This document shows positions 1 through 11,755 of a stretch of 64,000 nt of DNA, one piece after another; positions within the stretch are counted from its first letter, which is position 1; every line of letters begins with the position of its first letter. Source of the DNA: Dipteris shenzhenensis (Eukaryota; Polypodiophyta; Polypodiopsida; Gleicheniales); NCBI GenBank assembly GCA_047967505.1, contig CM106541.1. One strand, written 5' to 3'. The translations under genes and the position numbers were made by a program. The notes below the pieces were generated by a model. It saw nothing but the letters and a program-made list of their open reading frames with translations, was not told the DNA's origin and did not search any database.

Positions 1-114
1 TCTTTGTAGATTTTGATGGAATCTAGAGATTCCGACTTCCCAGCAATTGACACGTGGTAGGATAAGGTAATACCTAGGTTAAGTCTACAGTTTGACACAA
101 GGAACATCCTATTC

Positions 115-351
115 ACATGCCACATCATGAGTGACCCAACACTCTGCCATGTCATCATTGACCAGTCAACTACCATGTCAGCGCATTGACCAGTCAACAT
201 TTGCCACATCAGTAAGCCACATCATCAGGGACATGTCACTCGCCATGTCATCTACCACATCATCAGGGACACGTCACTTGCCACATCATCTACCACGTCA
301 TCTACCATGTCATCAAGGGCACGTCACTTGCCACATCATCTACCACGTTAG
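115..351. repeat. CACATCATC-type minisatellite at the copia A insertion site
   Basis: Imperfect tandem units built from words such as GCCACATCATCTACCACGTC and GGGACACGTCACTT repeat several times up to the first base of the copia A LTR. No coding signal is visible. Similar GCCAC and CATCATC words occur at about 21040-21275 on the opposite strand, which fits one locus now split by the inversion described elsewhere. The first 114 bases hold nothing I recognise. Confidence 0.6.
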
Positions 352-705
352 TGTTGAGATATCGAGCTCCACTCGCGATATGCCAGGGTGACTGTTGTGC
401 ATTTATGTCACCGACTTGTTAGCTGGAGATGCGGTTGGTACACCGCCCACGAATAATAGCTGGATGACAGCTATCCTTATCTACTCTAGTTTGTGGCTCA
501 GTTAGTATGCCACCTTAGTTAGTTGAGTTTGGTTTGAGACCCACATATAGGGTTCTTCTATTTTCTTTGTACCAGAGTTCTTTTGGCTTTCACAACTAAG
601 AAGAGGAAAACTGTTTTCAGCCTCCACCTTTGTGTGTATTCCCCCATTTGTGCATGTGAGAAAGTCGCAAGTGAGACTCCTTCCCTCTCTCCCACTATCT
701 TCACA
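352..705 (+). repeat. 5' LTR of copia A
   Basis: A 354-bp LTR that begins TGTTGAGATATCGAGC and ends CTTCACA, followed at once by the primer site. The same sequence recurs as the half LTR at 5584-5745, the inverted remainder at 21276-21449, the minus-strand LTR at 57334-57675 and the plus-strand LTR at 60929-61281. The 3' LTR half of this element lacks 13 bases present here after TATCGAGCT. Confidence 0.93.
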
Positions 706-718
706 TGGTATCAGAGCC
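706..718 (+). other. Primer-binding site, initiator tRNA-Met (copia A)
   Basis: TGGTATCAGAGCC directly abuts the LTR end. It is the usual plant copia primer site, complementary to the 3' end of initiator tRNA-Met, where minus-strand cDNA synthesis starts. The stretch from here to 1247 is untranslated leader without a supported gene. Confidence 0.9.
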
Positions 719-1247
719 TTGTTCGTGGTAAGGAGCTCAAGAAAGGAAACCAAGTTCGCGGTGTCCTGGTAAGAGGACTAGTGTTGCTTTCCTATTTCGA
801 GTTTGGGAGCAAATCTCTGCAGGTAGCACAGCCAGAAGTGCAAGAGTGCATTGTCTCAGATTGAGACACCCTTCGCGGTGTGGCGAGAGCGCAGTATATG
901 CTGCGGGAAAGGGCAAAGCCCTTAGTGACTTTATTTTTCTGATTCGAGGCCATTTCGGGGCCTGTTTTGAAGGCGGAAGTTCTTCGCAGGCACTCAGAAA
1001 AAGGCCCTGTTTTTGCTGTGCGACCACTGCTCCGCTAGTCCGTGAAAAGTTACCGTAGAAATTGCATCGTATGCCTTTGTGCAGAGATATTGGGAGTTGC
1101 AGAATCATGCTTGTTGCCTGTTGATGCAAAATCGTCACTAGGAAGTGACTGTGTGGTGAAATACCACTCGTCAGTTTTGCAGATCTGCCCGTGTGAGGCA
1201 AAAGCTGTGTTTTTTTGCAGTGACAGAATATTTTGCGGTGTTCTGAA

Positions 1248-4200
1248 ATGGCATCTGATTCTCTTTCTCAGATTGTCAGTGAAAAGCTTGACAAGAACAA
1301 CTTCCACGCATGGAAGTTTAGAATGACGAATTTCCTTATGGGAAAAGGCTATTGGGAGTTCATTACAGGAAATGAAGAAGAACCTGTTCTTCCTAATGTT
1401 CCCAATCAACAGGAAATGCAGGCATTTAAAGGATGGCATGAGAGAGCCAGGAAAGTTATGTACTGGCTGTCTATCAGTATTTCGGACTCCATGATTGTGC
1501 ATATTCAGGATGCAAGTACGCCAAAGGAGGCATGGGATACTTTGGCAAAAATGTACAGCACAAATACGCAAGCCAGGAAAATGCAACTCAAACAGGAGTT
1601 GCACAATGTGTAGAGAGAAAATTTGAGCATAAATGACTACCACATGAAAGTGAAGAAAATTGCAGATGCACTTGCTTCCATTGGGTCGCCAGTGGAAGAT
1701 GATGATCTAGTTTCTGTGACCTTAAATGGTCTAGGAAAGGAGTATGCACAGTTCTGGACATCCATTGCCGTCCATGAAAAATTTCCTGATTTTGAAGAGT
1801 TGTTTGCTCTTCTAATTTCTGAAGAGTTGAGAAATGGGGGTGCATCTTCCTCAGGAGGAACTTCAAAAGAAAATGTCTTCTACTCAAATGCTAGAAGAGG
1901 TAGAGGCAGAGGTAGAGGAGGCCGATCTGCAGGCCATGGTAGAAATCAGATTATGCAGCAAAGTCAAGAAAACCAGTCCTATGCAGGAGGACGTGGTAAC
2001 TCTAGAGGCAGGGGGAGCCAAAGAGGCCGTGGTGGATGGCAGAGAGGCCAAAATGCAAACAGCAATATTGAATGCTACTATTGTGGTAAAATGGGTCATA
2101 TGGCTAAGGACTGCTACAAAAAGCAGAATGACATTATGAATGGAAAATTGCAGCAAGGCAATTATGCATCTTCTAGTAGACAGGGTGATGACAGAAATGA
2201 GCATCTATTTATGGTGCACCATATGACGAATTCAGTGACAAGTGCAGAAGAACGAAATGATGTGTGGCATGTTGACTCAGGTGCGTCAAACCACATGACA
2301 GGTCATGCAGAATGGATGTAGGATGCAAGGAAAATGGAAAAGCCAGGATTTGTGGAGACTGGTGATGATACTGCACATCTTATTGTGCAGATTGGTAAAA
2401 TTCCTTTGTCTATGCAGGATGGGAAAAAGAAATACCTGTCCGATGTATTTCATGTCCCGAACATCACCAAGAACCTGGTTTCTATTGGTCAAATGGTTGA
2501 GCAGGGCTTGCAGGTCAGATTTAATCCTCATGGATGCTTTGTTGAGGATATGAAAAATAACGGTCGCTTGATAGCAAAAGGAAAGAAGAAGGGCAGGATG
2601 TTTACGTTGGATGCGGACATGCCTGAATTGAGTGCAGCAATGTTTGCACATGGGACCGGTGTAGTTGCAGATATTGATATCTGGCACAAACGCATTGGTC
2701 ATGTTAATATACAGCGACTTAAATCAATGCAAGCCCAAAATATTGTTGTAGGATTGCCTAAATTCAAGGTTGCAGAAATGCACAAGGTTTGTGAAGCCTG
2801 TCAATTTGGGAAACAGGCAAGGAAACCTTTTCCTAGGCATGTTCAAGAGAGTAAAAAGCCATTGGAATTAATCCACTCTGATGTGTGGACTTCTAAAGCT
2901 GCATCTATTGGAGGCTGTCACTATTTTGTCACATTTATTGATGACTTCACCAGAAAACTTTGGGTGTATTTTATGAAAAAGAAAAGTAAAGTGTTTGGGC
3001 ACTTCAAAGCTTTTAAAGCTATGGTTGAAAAAGAAACAGGCCTGCAAATAAAATGCCTAAGGTCAGATGGAGGGGGAGAGTACCTCTCAAATGAGTTTGC
3101 AAGGTTCTTGCAGGAGCATGGCATAAAGCAGCAATATTCATGCAGTCATACCCCACAGCAAAATGGAATTGCAGAAAGGAAAAATAGGCATATTGGAGAG
3201 GTATCTCGGGCTATGCTAAATGAAAAAGATCTACCAGATTATTATTGGGCTGAAGCAGTTGCTACAACAGTTTATATAATGAACAGGACTCCCACTGCAG
3301 CAATACATGGCATGACGCCAGAGGAGATGTATACTGGTAGGAAACCAGATATTTCTCATTTGAAAATTTTTGGTTGCATTGCCTATGTCCATGTGCCAGA
3401 TGAGTTGAGGTCCAAGTTGGATCCAAAAGCTGAGAAGTGCGTCTTTATTGGTTATTCTCTACAGCAGAAAGGGTATAGATGCTATAACCCTTCTACTCGT
3501 AAGTTTACAGTGAGCAGAGATGCTGTTTTTGATGAGATGAGCAGCTGGTATAAACCAGTAAATGTGATGATTGATGTAGATGCACAAAATGGTAATGCTG
3601 CACAGAATTCACAGTAGCAATCACAAAATATCAGTGGACCTGCAGTGTCGTCTAGCAGTGGTTCACATACTTTGCCATGGACAGGCAGATTGAGATCAGG
3701 AGAATCTCCTCAAAGCAATGTAGAGAGTGGTATGCAAGTATCACGAAAAGGAAAAGAGAAGGTAGATCAGCCCATGTTTGATGTGAATGCAGGTCACTCT
3801 TGTGTGGATGGTGAATCCAGTGGCTCAGAACAGAGCATTGATGATGAGTTGGGTATTCTTCTGTTGTTACACTTGGAGTAAGGAAGACCAGGGATGTTTT
3901 GAGAGCACTTGGAAGTGAGCCTATTTTGCGTAGGTCTACCAGGGTTAGGTATCCTGTGGATAGGCTGAAATATGATGGATTTACAGCCATTCACTATGCC
4001 TATATGGTCAAAGTGATACAGGAACCAGAACCCACTTCTTTTGAGCAAGCCATGGGAAATGAAAAATGGGAGAAAGCCATGGATGAAGAAATGGATGCCT
4101 TGGATGCAAATGCTACATGGGAATTGGTGCCTTTTCCTAAAGACAAGAATGCAATTGGCTGTAAGTGGGTTTATAAGATCAAGCACAATGCAGATGGTTC

Positions 4201-5580
4201 TGTGAATAGATACAAGGCAAGATTAGTTGTCAAGGGGTATGCACAGACATATGGCATTGATTATGAAGAAACTTTCAGCCCGGTTGCAAGGATGGCAACC
4301 GTAAGAGTAGCCATTGCTATGGCTGCATCAAAGGGATGGTCTTTACATCAGATGGATGTAAAGAATGCCTTCTTGCATGGTGATTTGCAAGAAGAGGTCT
4401 TTATGGAGCAGCCAGCAGGTTATGTTCATGCTATTCATCCTGAGTTTGTTTGCAGGTTGAAGAAAGCCTTGTATGGCTTGAAGCAAGCACCTAGAGCATG
4501 GTCTGACAAGATAGGACAATATCTTGTCACTATTGGCTTTCAGATTTCCAAGGCAGATTTCTCACTCTATGTGAGAAAAACAGAGAAAGGAATTATGCTG
4601 CTGGTCATTTATGTTGATGATTTGATCATCACAGGTGATAGTGATGAAGATATCCTTCATGTGAAAATGCTATTGAGGCAGAAGTTTGAGATGAAGGATT
4701 TGGGAGAGCTGTGTTATTTCTTGGGCATTGAGGTGATTAGATCACCAAGTGGGATACAGCTCTTGCAGAGGCAGTATGGATTGGACATGCTGTCCAGATA
4801 TGGGATGACAGGCTGTAAGCCTATTTCAGTTCCTTTGGAGCAGAATGTGAAGGTGAGCACAGATGCAGGTGAGCTTTTGGAAGACCCTACTATCTACAGA
4901 CGCATAGTAGGAAGTTTGATTTATATGACTATTACCAGGCCAGATCTAAGCTATGCTGTTGGATTGGTAAGTCAGTTTATGCAGGCTCCAAGGAAACCGC
5001 ATTTGGATGTGGCTAGACGCATACTCGGGTATGTGAAGTCCACATTGCAGTATGGACTATTTTATGAGGCTGGGGTTCAGATACAGTTGCATGGATACAC
5101 TGATGCTGATTGGGCTGGTAGTATTTCTGATAGATGATCTACCAGTGGAAATGTGTTCTCTTTTGGGAGTGCTGCAATCACTTGGAGTAGCAAGAAACAG
5201 CCTACAGTTGCCTTGTCGAGCACAGAGGCTGAGTACAGGGGTGCAGCAATGGCTACATGTGAGGTAGCTTGGTTGCATAAGCTACTCTATGATATGCATC
5301 AGTTTACAGATGGGCCAGTTGTCATTTATTGTGACAACATGAGCAGCATACACTTGGCACATACACTTGGCAAAGAACCCAGTCTTTCATGCTAGAACAA
5401 AGCACATTGAGGTGCATTATCACTATGTGCGGGAGAAGGTTTTACTAGGTCTTATTGATCTGTTTATGTCAGCATAGAGGATCAGGTAGCTGACATATTC
5501 ACGAAAGCATTGGGCGCAGAGAAGCTGCGCAAGTTCAGAGACCTGCTTGGTGTGCAAGAATTGGGATTGAGCTCGAGGGG
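1248..5580 (+). pseudogene. gag-pol: gag-pol polyprotein of copia A (decayed)
   Basis: The ATG at 1248 opens a single long frame encoding Gag (UBN2-type region to about 1860), an RG-rich stretch, a CCHC knuckle CYYCGKMGHMAKDC (2073-2114), protease with DSGAS near 2275, GAG-pre-integrase (about 2680-2850), integrase with HSD, LRSDGGGEY and a glutamate in NGIAERKNR (about 2870-3200), reverse transcriptase with YVDDL near 4612, and RNase H with TDADWAG and SSTEAEY. In-frame stops are TAG at 1611, 2319 and 3615 and TGA at 5135. A 1-bp loss near 3865 shifts the frame, and a small duplication near 5355 shifts it again. Where A2 overlaps, it has a CAA, CAG or CGA codon at the stop positions. The catalytic residues remain, so decay is by point damage rather than loss of domains. 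Confidence 0.92.
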
Positions 5581-5583
5581 GAG
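5575..5583 (+). other. Polypurine tract of copia A
   Basis: GAGGGGGAG lies immediately 5' of the 3' LTR start TGTTGAG. This is the usual place and composition of the plus-strand DNA primer of an LTR retrotransposon. Confidence 0.85.
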
Positions 5584-5745
5584 TGTTGAGATATCGAGCT
5601 GCCAGGGTGACTGTTGTGCATTTATGTCACCGACTTGTTAGCTGGAGATGCGGTTGGTACACCGCCCACGAATAATAGCTGGATGACAGCTATCCTTATC
5701 TACTCTAGTTTGTGGCTCAGTTAGTATGCCACCTTAGTTAGTTGA
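5584..5745 (+). repeat. First half of the 3' LTR of copia A
   Basis: Matches 5' LTR bases 352-526 apart from a 13-base deletion, then stops abruptly at AGTTGA and runs into the terminal repeat of element T. The remaining LTR bases, from GTTTGAGACCC on, are at 21276-21449 on the minus strand. Confidence 0.92.
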
Positions 5746-5749
5746 TTTT

Positions 5750-5822
5750 TTAGGCCTAATCCATTCCTTATGAGGCCCTTTTGAGACCCCATTTCTCCCC
5801 TAATGGTATGATACTTTGTACA
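5750..5822 (+). repeat. Left terminal inverted repeat of element T
   Basis: Begins TTAGGCCTAATCCATTCC and ends ATGATACTTTGTACA. Its reverse complement is identical over 73 bases at 14276-14348. The match is far longer and cleaner than chance and contrasts with the decayed genes inside. Confidence 0.92.
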
Positions 5823-5860
5823 GTTCTTCAAAAGAATGTGTCAATCCCACAGGATTGAAG

Positions 5861-5867
5861 ATGCCAT
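5861..5867 (+). other. Possible start of the kinase gene, cut by CACTA-1
   Basis: ATGCCAT here, joined to 11756 with one copy of the CAT target duplication removed, puts this ATG in frame with the kinase sequence. That would place the start codon about 40 bases inside the terminal repeat of element T. This is an inference; an upstream exon cannot be excluded. Confidence 0.45.
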
Positions 5868-5961
5868 CACTACAAGGCATAGGCCCTTTTCTGACAAAAA
5901 TACTAACCTTTTTTATACTAAGATTTTTTTTTTACGGGTGCAAAGGTCGTTATTTACATTG

Positions 5962-6067
5962 CTATAAGTGTCAAAAAAGAACGGTCGCTATATAAGCGTC
6001 CCTATATAGTGACACTAATAAACGTTGCTATATAGTGACACTGGTAAACGTCACTATATAGCGACGA
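5962..6067. promoter_or_regulatory. Left subterminal palindrome cluster of CACTA-1
   Basis: Several copies of variants of GTCGCTATATAGCGAC, a perfect 16-bp palindrome, spaced about 20 bases apart. Subterminal repeats of CACTA elements are known binding sites for the element's own DNA-binding protein; that these palindromes do this job is an inference from position and repetition. Confidence 0.75.
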
Positions 6068-6082
6068 TTAACAGAAGCTTTA

Positions 6083-6147
6083 AAAAAACATTAGTGGGGC
6101 TAAACAGGGCCACAGCAAGCCATGTTTTTGACCCACTAATGTTTTTT
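6083..6147. repeat. Hairpin between Ptta gene end and subterminal repeats (CACTA-1)
   Basis: The arm CATTAGTGGGGCTAAACAGG pairs imperfectly with the later half, which ends CCCACTAATG. The same hairpin occurs at the same place in CACTA-2, -3 and -4. It may be an old small insertion or a functional structure such as a terminator. Confidence 0.75.
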
Positions 6148-6371
6148 ATTTAGTAATTACAAAAAAAAGTTCTTTATTACAAAATTTCCCTTGTGAAAAG
6201 GGTGATACAAAATCGCTCAAATGAACCAATCGAGCAATAGAAGCATATACATGTCGAAGATATACAACATTGTTTGTTACAAAATTACCCTTTCAAAAAG
6301 GGTTATACAAAATTGCTCAAACGAGCCAATATACAAAAGGATATACATGGCAAAGTATATGCAAACTACTA

Positions 6372-7880
6372 CTACTGCTCATCCGAATCATCATCATCGT
6401 CCTCGTCCTCATCTTGTTGGCTTGATCCTTGGCCCTCATGAGCTGTGCCTGAGATCCCTGGCCCTCGTCAACTGTGCCTGATCCCTGGCTCTCATGAGCT
6501 ACGCCTAATCCTTGATCATCATTGCTCACCTCTGCACTCCGCTGATGGGATGCTCGAGCTTTGATTCTAAGAGTGAAACCATATTAATTGGAAATTAGAT
6601 TGGAACTTAAAGAATAAAACAGTTTAAAAAGTGAGATTACAAGTAGGAGTAAACTTATACCATGCAAGCAAGCACCTCAGCCCAATCGACCATCACTCCC
6701 ATTGCCTCCTGCTCAATAAACCACGGCTTTATTCTTACGTGAAACGCGTGTCTGGTCTCTGTGTCTATAGGAAGGCGACCCATCGCAGCTTACTGTGGGC
6801 CCAATTTACAAGAGTTAGATAAAGTGCATGCAACATGTAGTAAAACAAATAGAAAAATACATTAAATGAGAAGAAGTAGACTTACCACGGTTGCCTCGAA
6901 CACCAACCGTCCGCCTGCACCAAAAAGCAAAGTACCTACGGCATCCAGCCATCTCATCGCAACCCTCCTTTGACCCTCGAACATTTCGGGATGATCCCTA
7001 TTCTGCTTCTTGAAAAACTTCCAATCAACTTTGTCTACCTAGCTAGGTTTAGCCCTCCCCTTTGTGATGGAACTACGCAAGGTTGACCTACGATGCTTCA
7101 AGACCAAACCCATGTGCTCTTGCATGTAATTCTCATTGAACTCCCAATATGGGGGGTTAGGGTATTTTGCTTTCAATTGATCAATGACTACTTGCTTCTT
7201 TTGGTCATCTTGATATCGCCAGTCAATAGCTATGCTGCTCCTAAAGTGGTGGCTCATCAACCGCCTCATGGTGGCGATCACTACTACACCCTTTTTATCT
7301 TCTATTATCTCTCCAATAGCCATTATTTGATAGGACAGGTCCTCAATCGGTGAGTAAGGAGGACTCATGGTAGTGGTAGAGTTAGAGCGTGTGGTGCTTG
7401 TGCGAGTGCTTCTAGAGCAAGGAGTAGCAGTGGGAGTAGGAGAGCGCAAGGGACCTGACTGGTACTAGGTCTTGGGACCAAGTGGAGACCTGTAGGGATG
7501 TGAGTGTGCTGACTCCTCTACATCTCCTGAGTCAGCACAACATAAGCGACCCCTCCTACTCTTCCTTACCTTATGATGGGCATGCCCAGGTGATCACCCC
7601 TCAGTCGAAGGGGCTAGAGGGGATGGCTGGGCAGTAGGTCTAGGCAGTAGGTCGAGCCGTCGGTGTAGGAGAGGGATTTGCTGAGGTCCTCTAGGATAGC
7701 AGAGATAAGAATCTCACTGTCTCCTCATCAGTCATTTGTGTGAAAAACTTGTCGAGACTCTCAACAAAGCCATGGGCTATTAGCAAAGGAGTTTCCCAAG
7801 GGGTAGTCACACTACTACATGCGAGAGCAGTCAGTAGTCATCGTAGGGGTAGGCCCTTGAGGTGTCATCAAGCATGAAAA
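6372..7880 (-). pseudogene. Ptta/En-Spm (Transposase_24-like) gene of CACTA-1
   Basis: The best preserved part is 7039-7449, with the family pattern of a WRYQDDQKKQ segment, then YPNPPYWEFNENYMQEHMG and KHRRSTLR. This gene family in CACTA elements is thought to supply a second, DNA-binding transposition protein. The comparison copy in CACTA-3 shows three exons; this copy aligns to it down to the acidic glutamate- and aspartate-rich C-terminal tail ending at 6372. The N-terminal part is diverged and broken by stops. It is transcribed away from the TnpD gene across a shared 0.4-kb promoter region. Confidence 0.85.
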
Positions 7881-8343
7881 CTAGCACATAGCCTTAGCAA
7901 TACAAGGAGAAACATTCTTCAACACTCACAAAATGAAATCTCACTAAAAATGAACCTACATTGCTTAAAGAGACTCACCTTCTTGAAAAACTTCTTTTCA
8001 CACAAGCAGAGAGGGAGAAGGTGGAGAGGGAGCACAAGTGCTAGGAGAGGAGTTGGGTAGGGGTGAGGAGTGGAGAATAGAGAGGAGGAAAGTGAGGTTG
8101 TCGAATATAAAGTGGGAGGAAAGATTTGTGCTTTTTTTTGCAATAGAGATGCCAAAGAAAGAATCGCGTGGGGTTTCGGGTTTAAGCCCCTAGCGTCGCT
8201 ATATAGCGATGCTGGTCAGTCGCTATATACGACGTTTATTTCCAAAAAGCGTCGCTATATAGTGATGGAATAGGGCAAAGCGTCACTATATAGAGATGGA
8301 ATAGGGCAAAACATCGCTATATAGTGACGGTTCAAGGCACTTA
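7881..8343. promoter_or_regulatory. Divergent promoter region of CACTA-1 with a third palindrome cluster
   Basis: Lies between the minus-strand Ptta gene and the plus-strand TnpD gene. At 8192-8335 it carries about five copies of the same TCGCTATATAGCGA-type palindrome found at the element ends, some within a repeated GGAATAGGGCAAA context. Repeated binding sites between two divergent transposition genes would fit self-regulation by the element's DNA-binding protein; this is inference. Confidence 0.65.
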
Positions 8344-11339
8344 TTGCCAAAAAGAGAAAAGGAGCTCATGGGTGGCTATTTTTTGGATCTTAATAGATTT
8401 CCTTGCAGCTCATGTTGTGGTTTTCAAACTGTGCAGATGGAAGGGACAAGTGGAAGCTCGTCAGATGATGCGCCAACGCCCGAGAGCACAGAGTGGCTTA
8501 CTGAGAGGTTGTATTGTCATTGCACTCATTGCAAGCAAGAAGTACGACATCAACGTCATATTATCATGCACCACCTACAGATGTATAGGGAGGAGCCTGA
8601 ACCAGTACCCACTGTTGGTGTTGTACATGGATCATTGGTAAGTCAATGCTATTTGAGTTCGTGATTAATATTAGATACCATTATGACACAAAACCTTGAG
8701 ACAAGATCTTATATTTACATGAAATCTTGAAACAGGATGAGGAGGGTGGCGAGGGTGCACATATACCTTCACACTTTGAGCAAGACTATAGTCTCTCGGA
8801 TGATGACGAGGGTATGGTGGACATGATGGATTCTATTTTTAGGGGCACTACATCACATGTACACGTGATGTCAGAGTCTGAGGTCAAAATGCGAGAGTTG
8901 CAATCAACACAATTGTACGAGGGTGCTAGGATGTCTAAACTATGGGCTTGTCTCTCAATCTCAAATCTGCAAGCAAATTATGGGTGGTCGGATACAAGTG
9001 TCTCGGCCTTAATGAGGTTAGCTCCTGCATTAATTTGACTCATTATTTGGATATTGTTTGTTTTGAGAATCATCATGTAATCATCATTATTTGAAGCCTA
9101 TGTATGTTTGAATTGTGACTCTCTTTTATCATTCTCTCTTTTATCCTCTCTTTTCGTCTCTTTTCTCCTATCTTGTTCTCTCCTATCTCCTCTTTTCATC
9201 TCTTTTCCTCTCTTTTCTCCTCTCTTTCCTTCTCTTTTTTTCTCTTTTATCCCCACTTTCTCTTTTCATTTTCTCTCTTATCTCCTCTCTTTTTCTGTCT
9301 TTTTTCTCCTCTCTTTTCTCCTTTTTCTCCTCTCTTTTTCTCTCTTTTTTCTCCTCTCTTTTCCTCTCTCTTTCCTTCTCTTTTTCCCATGTGAAGCTTC
9401 AATAGCCTACCATTGAGCAAACAAATACAAACTTCTGTCACTCTAATTCAAAGAATGCAGGAGTTTATAAATGTTTGCTCAATGTCAAGCTATAGGATTC
9501 TAAGCTTGCTCGATGTCTTACAGGTATTCTAAGCTATAGGATTAGTGACATGACTTCTTTGTTGCTTTGAGAATCATCATTATTTGAAGCCTATGTATGT
9601 TTGAATTGTGATATGATGCTCCAGAAGATGTTGCCTACGCCAAATACCATGCCCGCATCAAGAGATGAAGTGAAGAATATGCTAACAATGATGGGTATGT
9701 ATTATTATACCATCCATGCTTGCCATAAGGACTATATTCTCTTTCGTCGTGAGCATGGAGATTTGGCTAGTTGAAGTGTGGGGAACAACGATATAGAGAT
9801 GACTTGCAAGGTGAGCAGATACCGATAAAGGTCTTCATACACTTTCCCATCATTACAAGAATACAGCACATGTTTCGATGCAAATCCATAGCGAAGTTGA
9901 TGACATGGCATGCATCTCATCGATCCATTGATGACACATTGAGGATTCCCACATATTGTGCAACTTGGAAGCACATAGACAATCAGTGGCTGGACTTTGA
10001 CATCTTGGGCTTGCCATGGATGGCGTGAATCCTTTCGGGTTATGCTCGACATCTTGGTCGACATGGCCCATAGTTTTGGTGAATTACAATATCCCACCAT
10101 GGCTAACAATAAAGACGGGACACCTCATGCTTGCACTACTTGTGCCAAGGAAGTACAAGGCCAAAAATATGGACGTGTACATGGCACCTTTGATAGAGGT
10201 GTTACATATCTTATGCAGAGGAGTGCGGGTCTTTGATATTTCCAGAGCTCCTAGACATACCAATGATATTTTGGTTGAGGGTATCTTGATGTGGACCATG
10301 CATGATTACCCAAGATATGAAGAGTGCATAGGTACATGATTGTGTCTTTACATGTATAATATAGATTATGCTTTTATGACTCTCTTTTGCATGCATGTCT
10401 TATATTAACACCTTCATGCACGCGTGTAGGACTTGTTACAAGTGGGTACCATGCTTGTCCTGTTTATGGACCGGGTTTGAAATTGCTTGCACAATACTCC
10501 AAACATATGAGGAAAAATGTTTATGAAGGTCATGCTCGATACCTTCCGCTGGACCATCTCGTAAGCCAAATGTGATGGAGAGACAATAAACGAGCGCGAG
10601 TGAGAGTTATCATCTGGATGTATGATGCATGTAAATTTCTTACCTCTTGATGCAATTAAGTAATTATTTGTGGCAATATACGCTATAAAATAGATGCATC
10701 TTCATTATTTTAATGATGCTCTTTTCTAGTACAAAAAGTACAGTGCATTATGGTCATATGGATGATATTTTCACGTGGAACACATCAATTCAAAGAGAGT
10801 CATGTATGATTGTGGAGTCATGGCTAATTTCACACAAGATAGTTGAGCAAGTGCTTCGGATACAAATCTTCTCTCCTCACAGTTGGATTTTTGTGGAACC
10901 ATACGCGAAATCTATAAAATTGATTTCAGACGATTTAGTATTTTCATTCTTGATGTAAAATGGTTTAGAACTATTTACAACGGTCCCCATGCGACAATGA
11001 GAAAAGATAGTAGCAGTTTCTTTGCAATAGACTCCACCAAACTTTGGACCAATGCCAAATCCAATTGATCCAGATGGATCTAGTGAAGAAGATGAAGATC
11101 ACAATATGAGCCAAGAGGAAGATGCGCATAATGACATCGTACAAGAGGAAGATGGAGATCACGATATTGAGGAAGAAGATGACGATCATCAAGAATCATC
11201 ACACTTTATTGAAGAAGATGATCAAGTACTCTTAGGTGAACGTACGATGCTTGAGTATGATGATGATATAGGATATCAACTCGGTATAGAGTTAGAGATA
11301 GACTTGTTTGGTGCATTAGACTTGAAGCCGTTGATGTAA
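8344..11339 (+). pseudogene. TnpD-like transposase (Transposase_21) of CACTA-1
   Basis: This is the main CACTA transposase gene. The first exon has cysteine and histidine pairs (YCHCTHCKQEVRHQ) and ends at a GT donor at 8638, with a matching AG acceptor at 8735. The central Transposase_21 part (about 9605-10340) shows MTWHASH, a tract matching the family's DG-NPFG element (NPFG at about 10024), NIPPW and LWxxGV-like sequence. Next come GYHACPVYGPG and YEGHARYLP (10429-10555), a DUF4216-like region (10883-11020) and an acidic tail (11052-11339) rich in Glu and Asp. Frameshifts occur near 9775, 10028 and 10800. A long pyrimidine tract (9117-9392) lies in a probable intron. Conservation suggests it was once functional. 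Confidence 0.85.
9117..9395. repeat. Pyrimidine-rich CTCTTTT tract inside CACTA-1
   Basis: About 280 bases of TCTCTTTTC and TCCTCTC words on the plus strand, placed between TnpD exons. The same words make up much of the arrays at 26030-27395 and 29465-30612. Reading frames across it are low-complexity artefacts. Confidence 0.85.
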
Positions 11340-11539
11340 ATGCTCTTCATTGATTTTTTTCATCTCAAACTTGGACACGAATATATGAGCTTGAAAGGCT
11401 TGATGTACATGCTCTTGTACTTTTATTCTCTCAAAGGATCAAACATGTATGAAAATGAAAAAAAAATTTGTCATTGGGAAAAACTATCTTTTAAGGTCAG
11501 TATGGGAAAAAACACTTTCTGTAAAACGCCGCTATAGGA

Positions 11540-11662
11540 AATTGTCTCAGTGTTGATATATAACAACCATTCACAATCTGATAGGGGTCACTATATAGCG
11601 ACTTTAGGCAAGCGTCACTATATAGTAACGTTTGCCTAAAGTCACTATATAGCGATCCTTAA
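11540..11662. promoter_or_regulatory. Right subterminal palindrome cluster of CACTA-1
   Basis: Copies of the GTCACTATATAGCGAC-type palindrome, two of them arranged around GGCAAGCG and TTTGCCT spacers, within 210 bases of the TAGTG terminus. The same arrangement is present in reverse at 46801-46915 in CACTA-2. Confidence 0.75.
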
Positions 11663-11755
11663 TGAATCCTGCTTCCAATACCGACGATTAGCCCCCTGCG
11701 CACGCTAAATGTTGGTACTTAACCATCACAATAGGGTCCGTGTGCAGTAGTGCAT

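Larger units (their letters stand above)
352..5745 (+). mobile_element. Ty1/copia retrotransposon A (3' LTR broken by an inversion)
   Basis: The order is 5' LTR (352-705), tRNA-Met primer site, gag, protease, integrase, reverse transcriptase, RNase H, polypurine tract and half of the 3' LTR (5584-5745). Integrase before reverse transcriptase identifies Ty1/copia. The bases before the 5' LTR are GTTAG. The missing half of the 3' LTR lies at 21276-21449 in reverse, also next to GTTAG. Two further family members, A2 and A3, lie at 57334-62107. The element is dead: it has several stops and two frameshifts. Confidence 0.93.
5868..11752 (+). mobile_element. CACTA-1: En/Spm-type DNA transposon, near full length
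   Basis: Begins CACTACAAGGCATAGGCCC and ends GCAGTAGTG, flanked on both sides by the 3-bp target duplication CAT (5865-5867 and 11753-11755). It has palindromic subterminal repeats at both ends and two divergently arranged genes: a Ptta/En-Spm gene on the minus strand and a TnpD-like Transposase_21 gene on the plus strand. Both genes carry stops and frame breaks, so this copy is unlikely to encode active protein. It sits inside element T, between its left terminal repeat and the kinase sequence. Relatives are CACTA-2, -3 and -4 elsewhere in the window. Confidence 0.94.
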
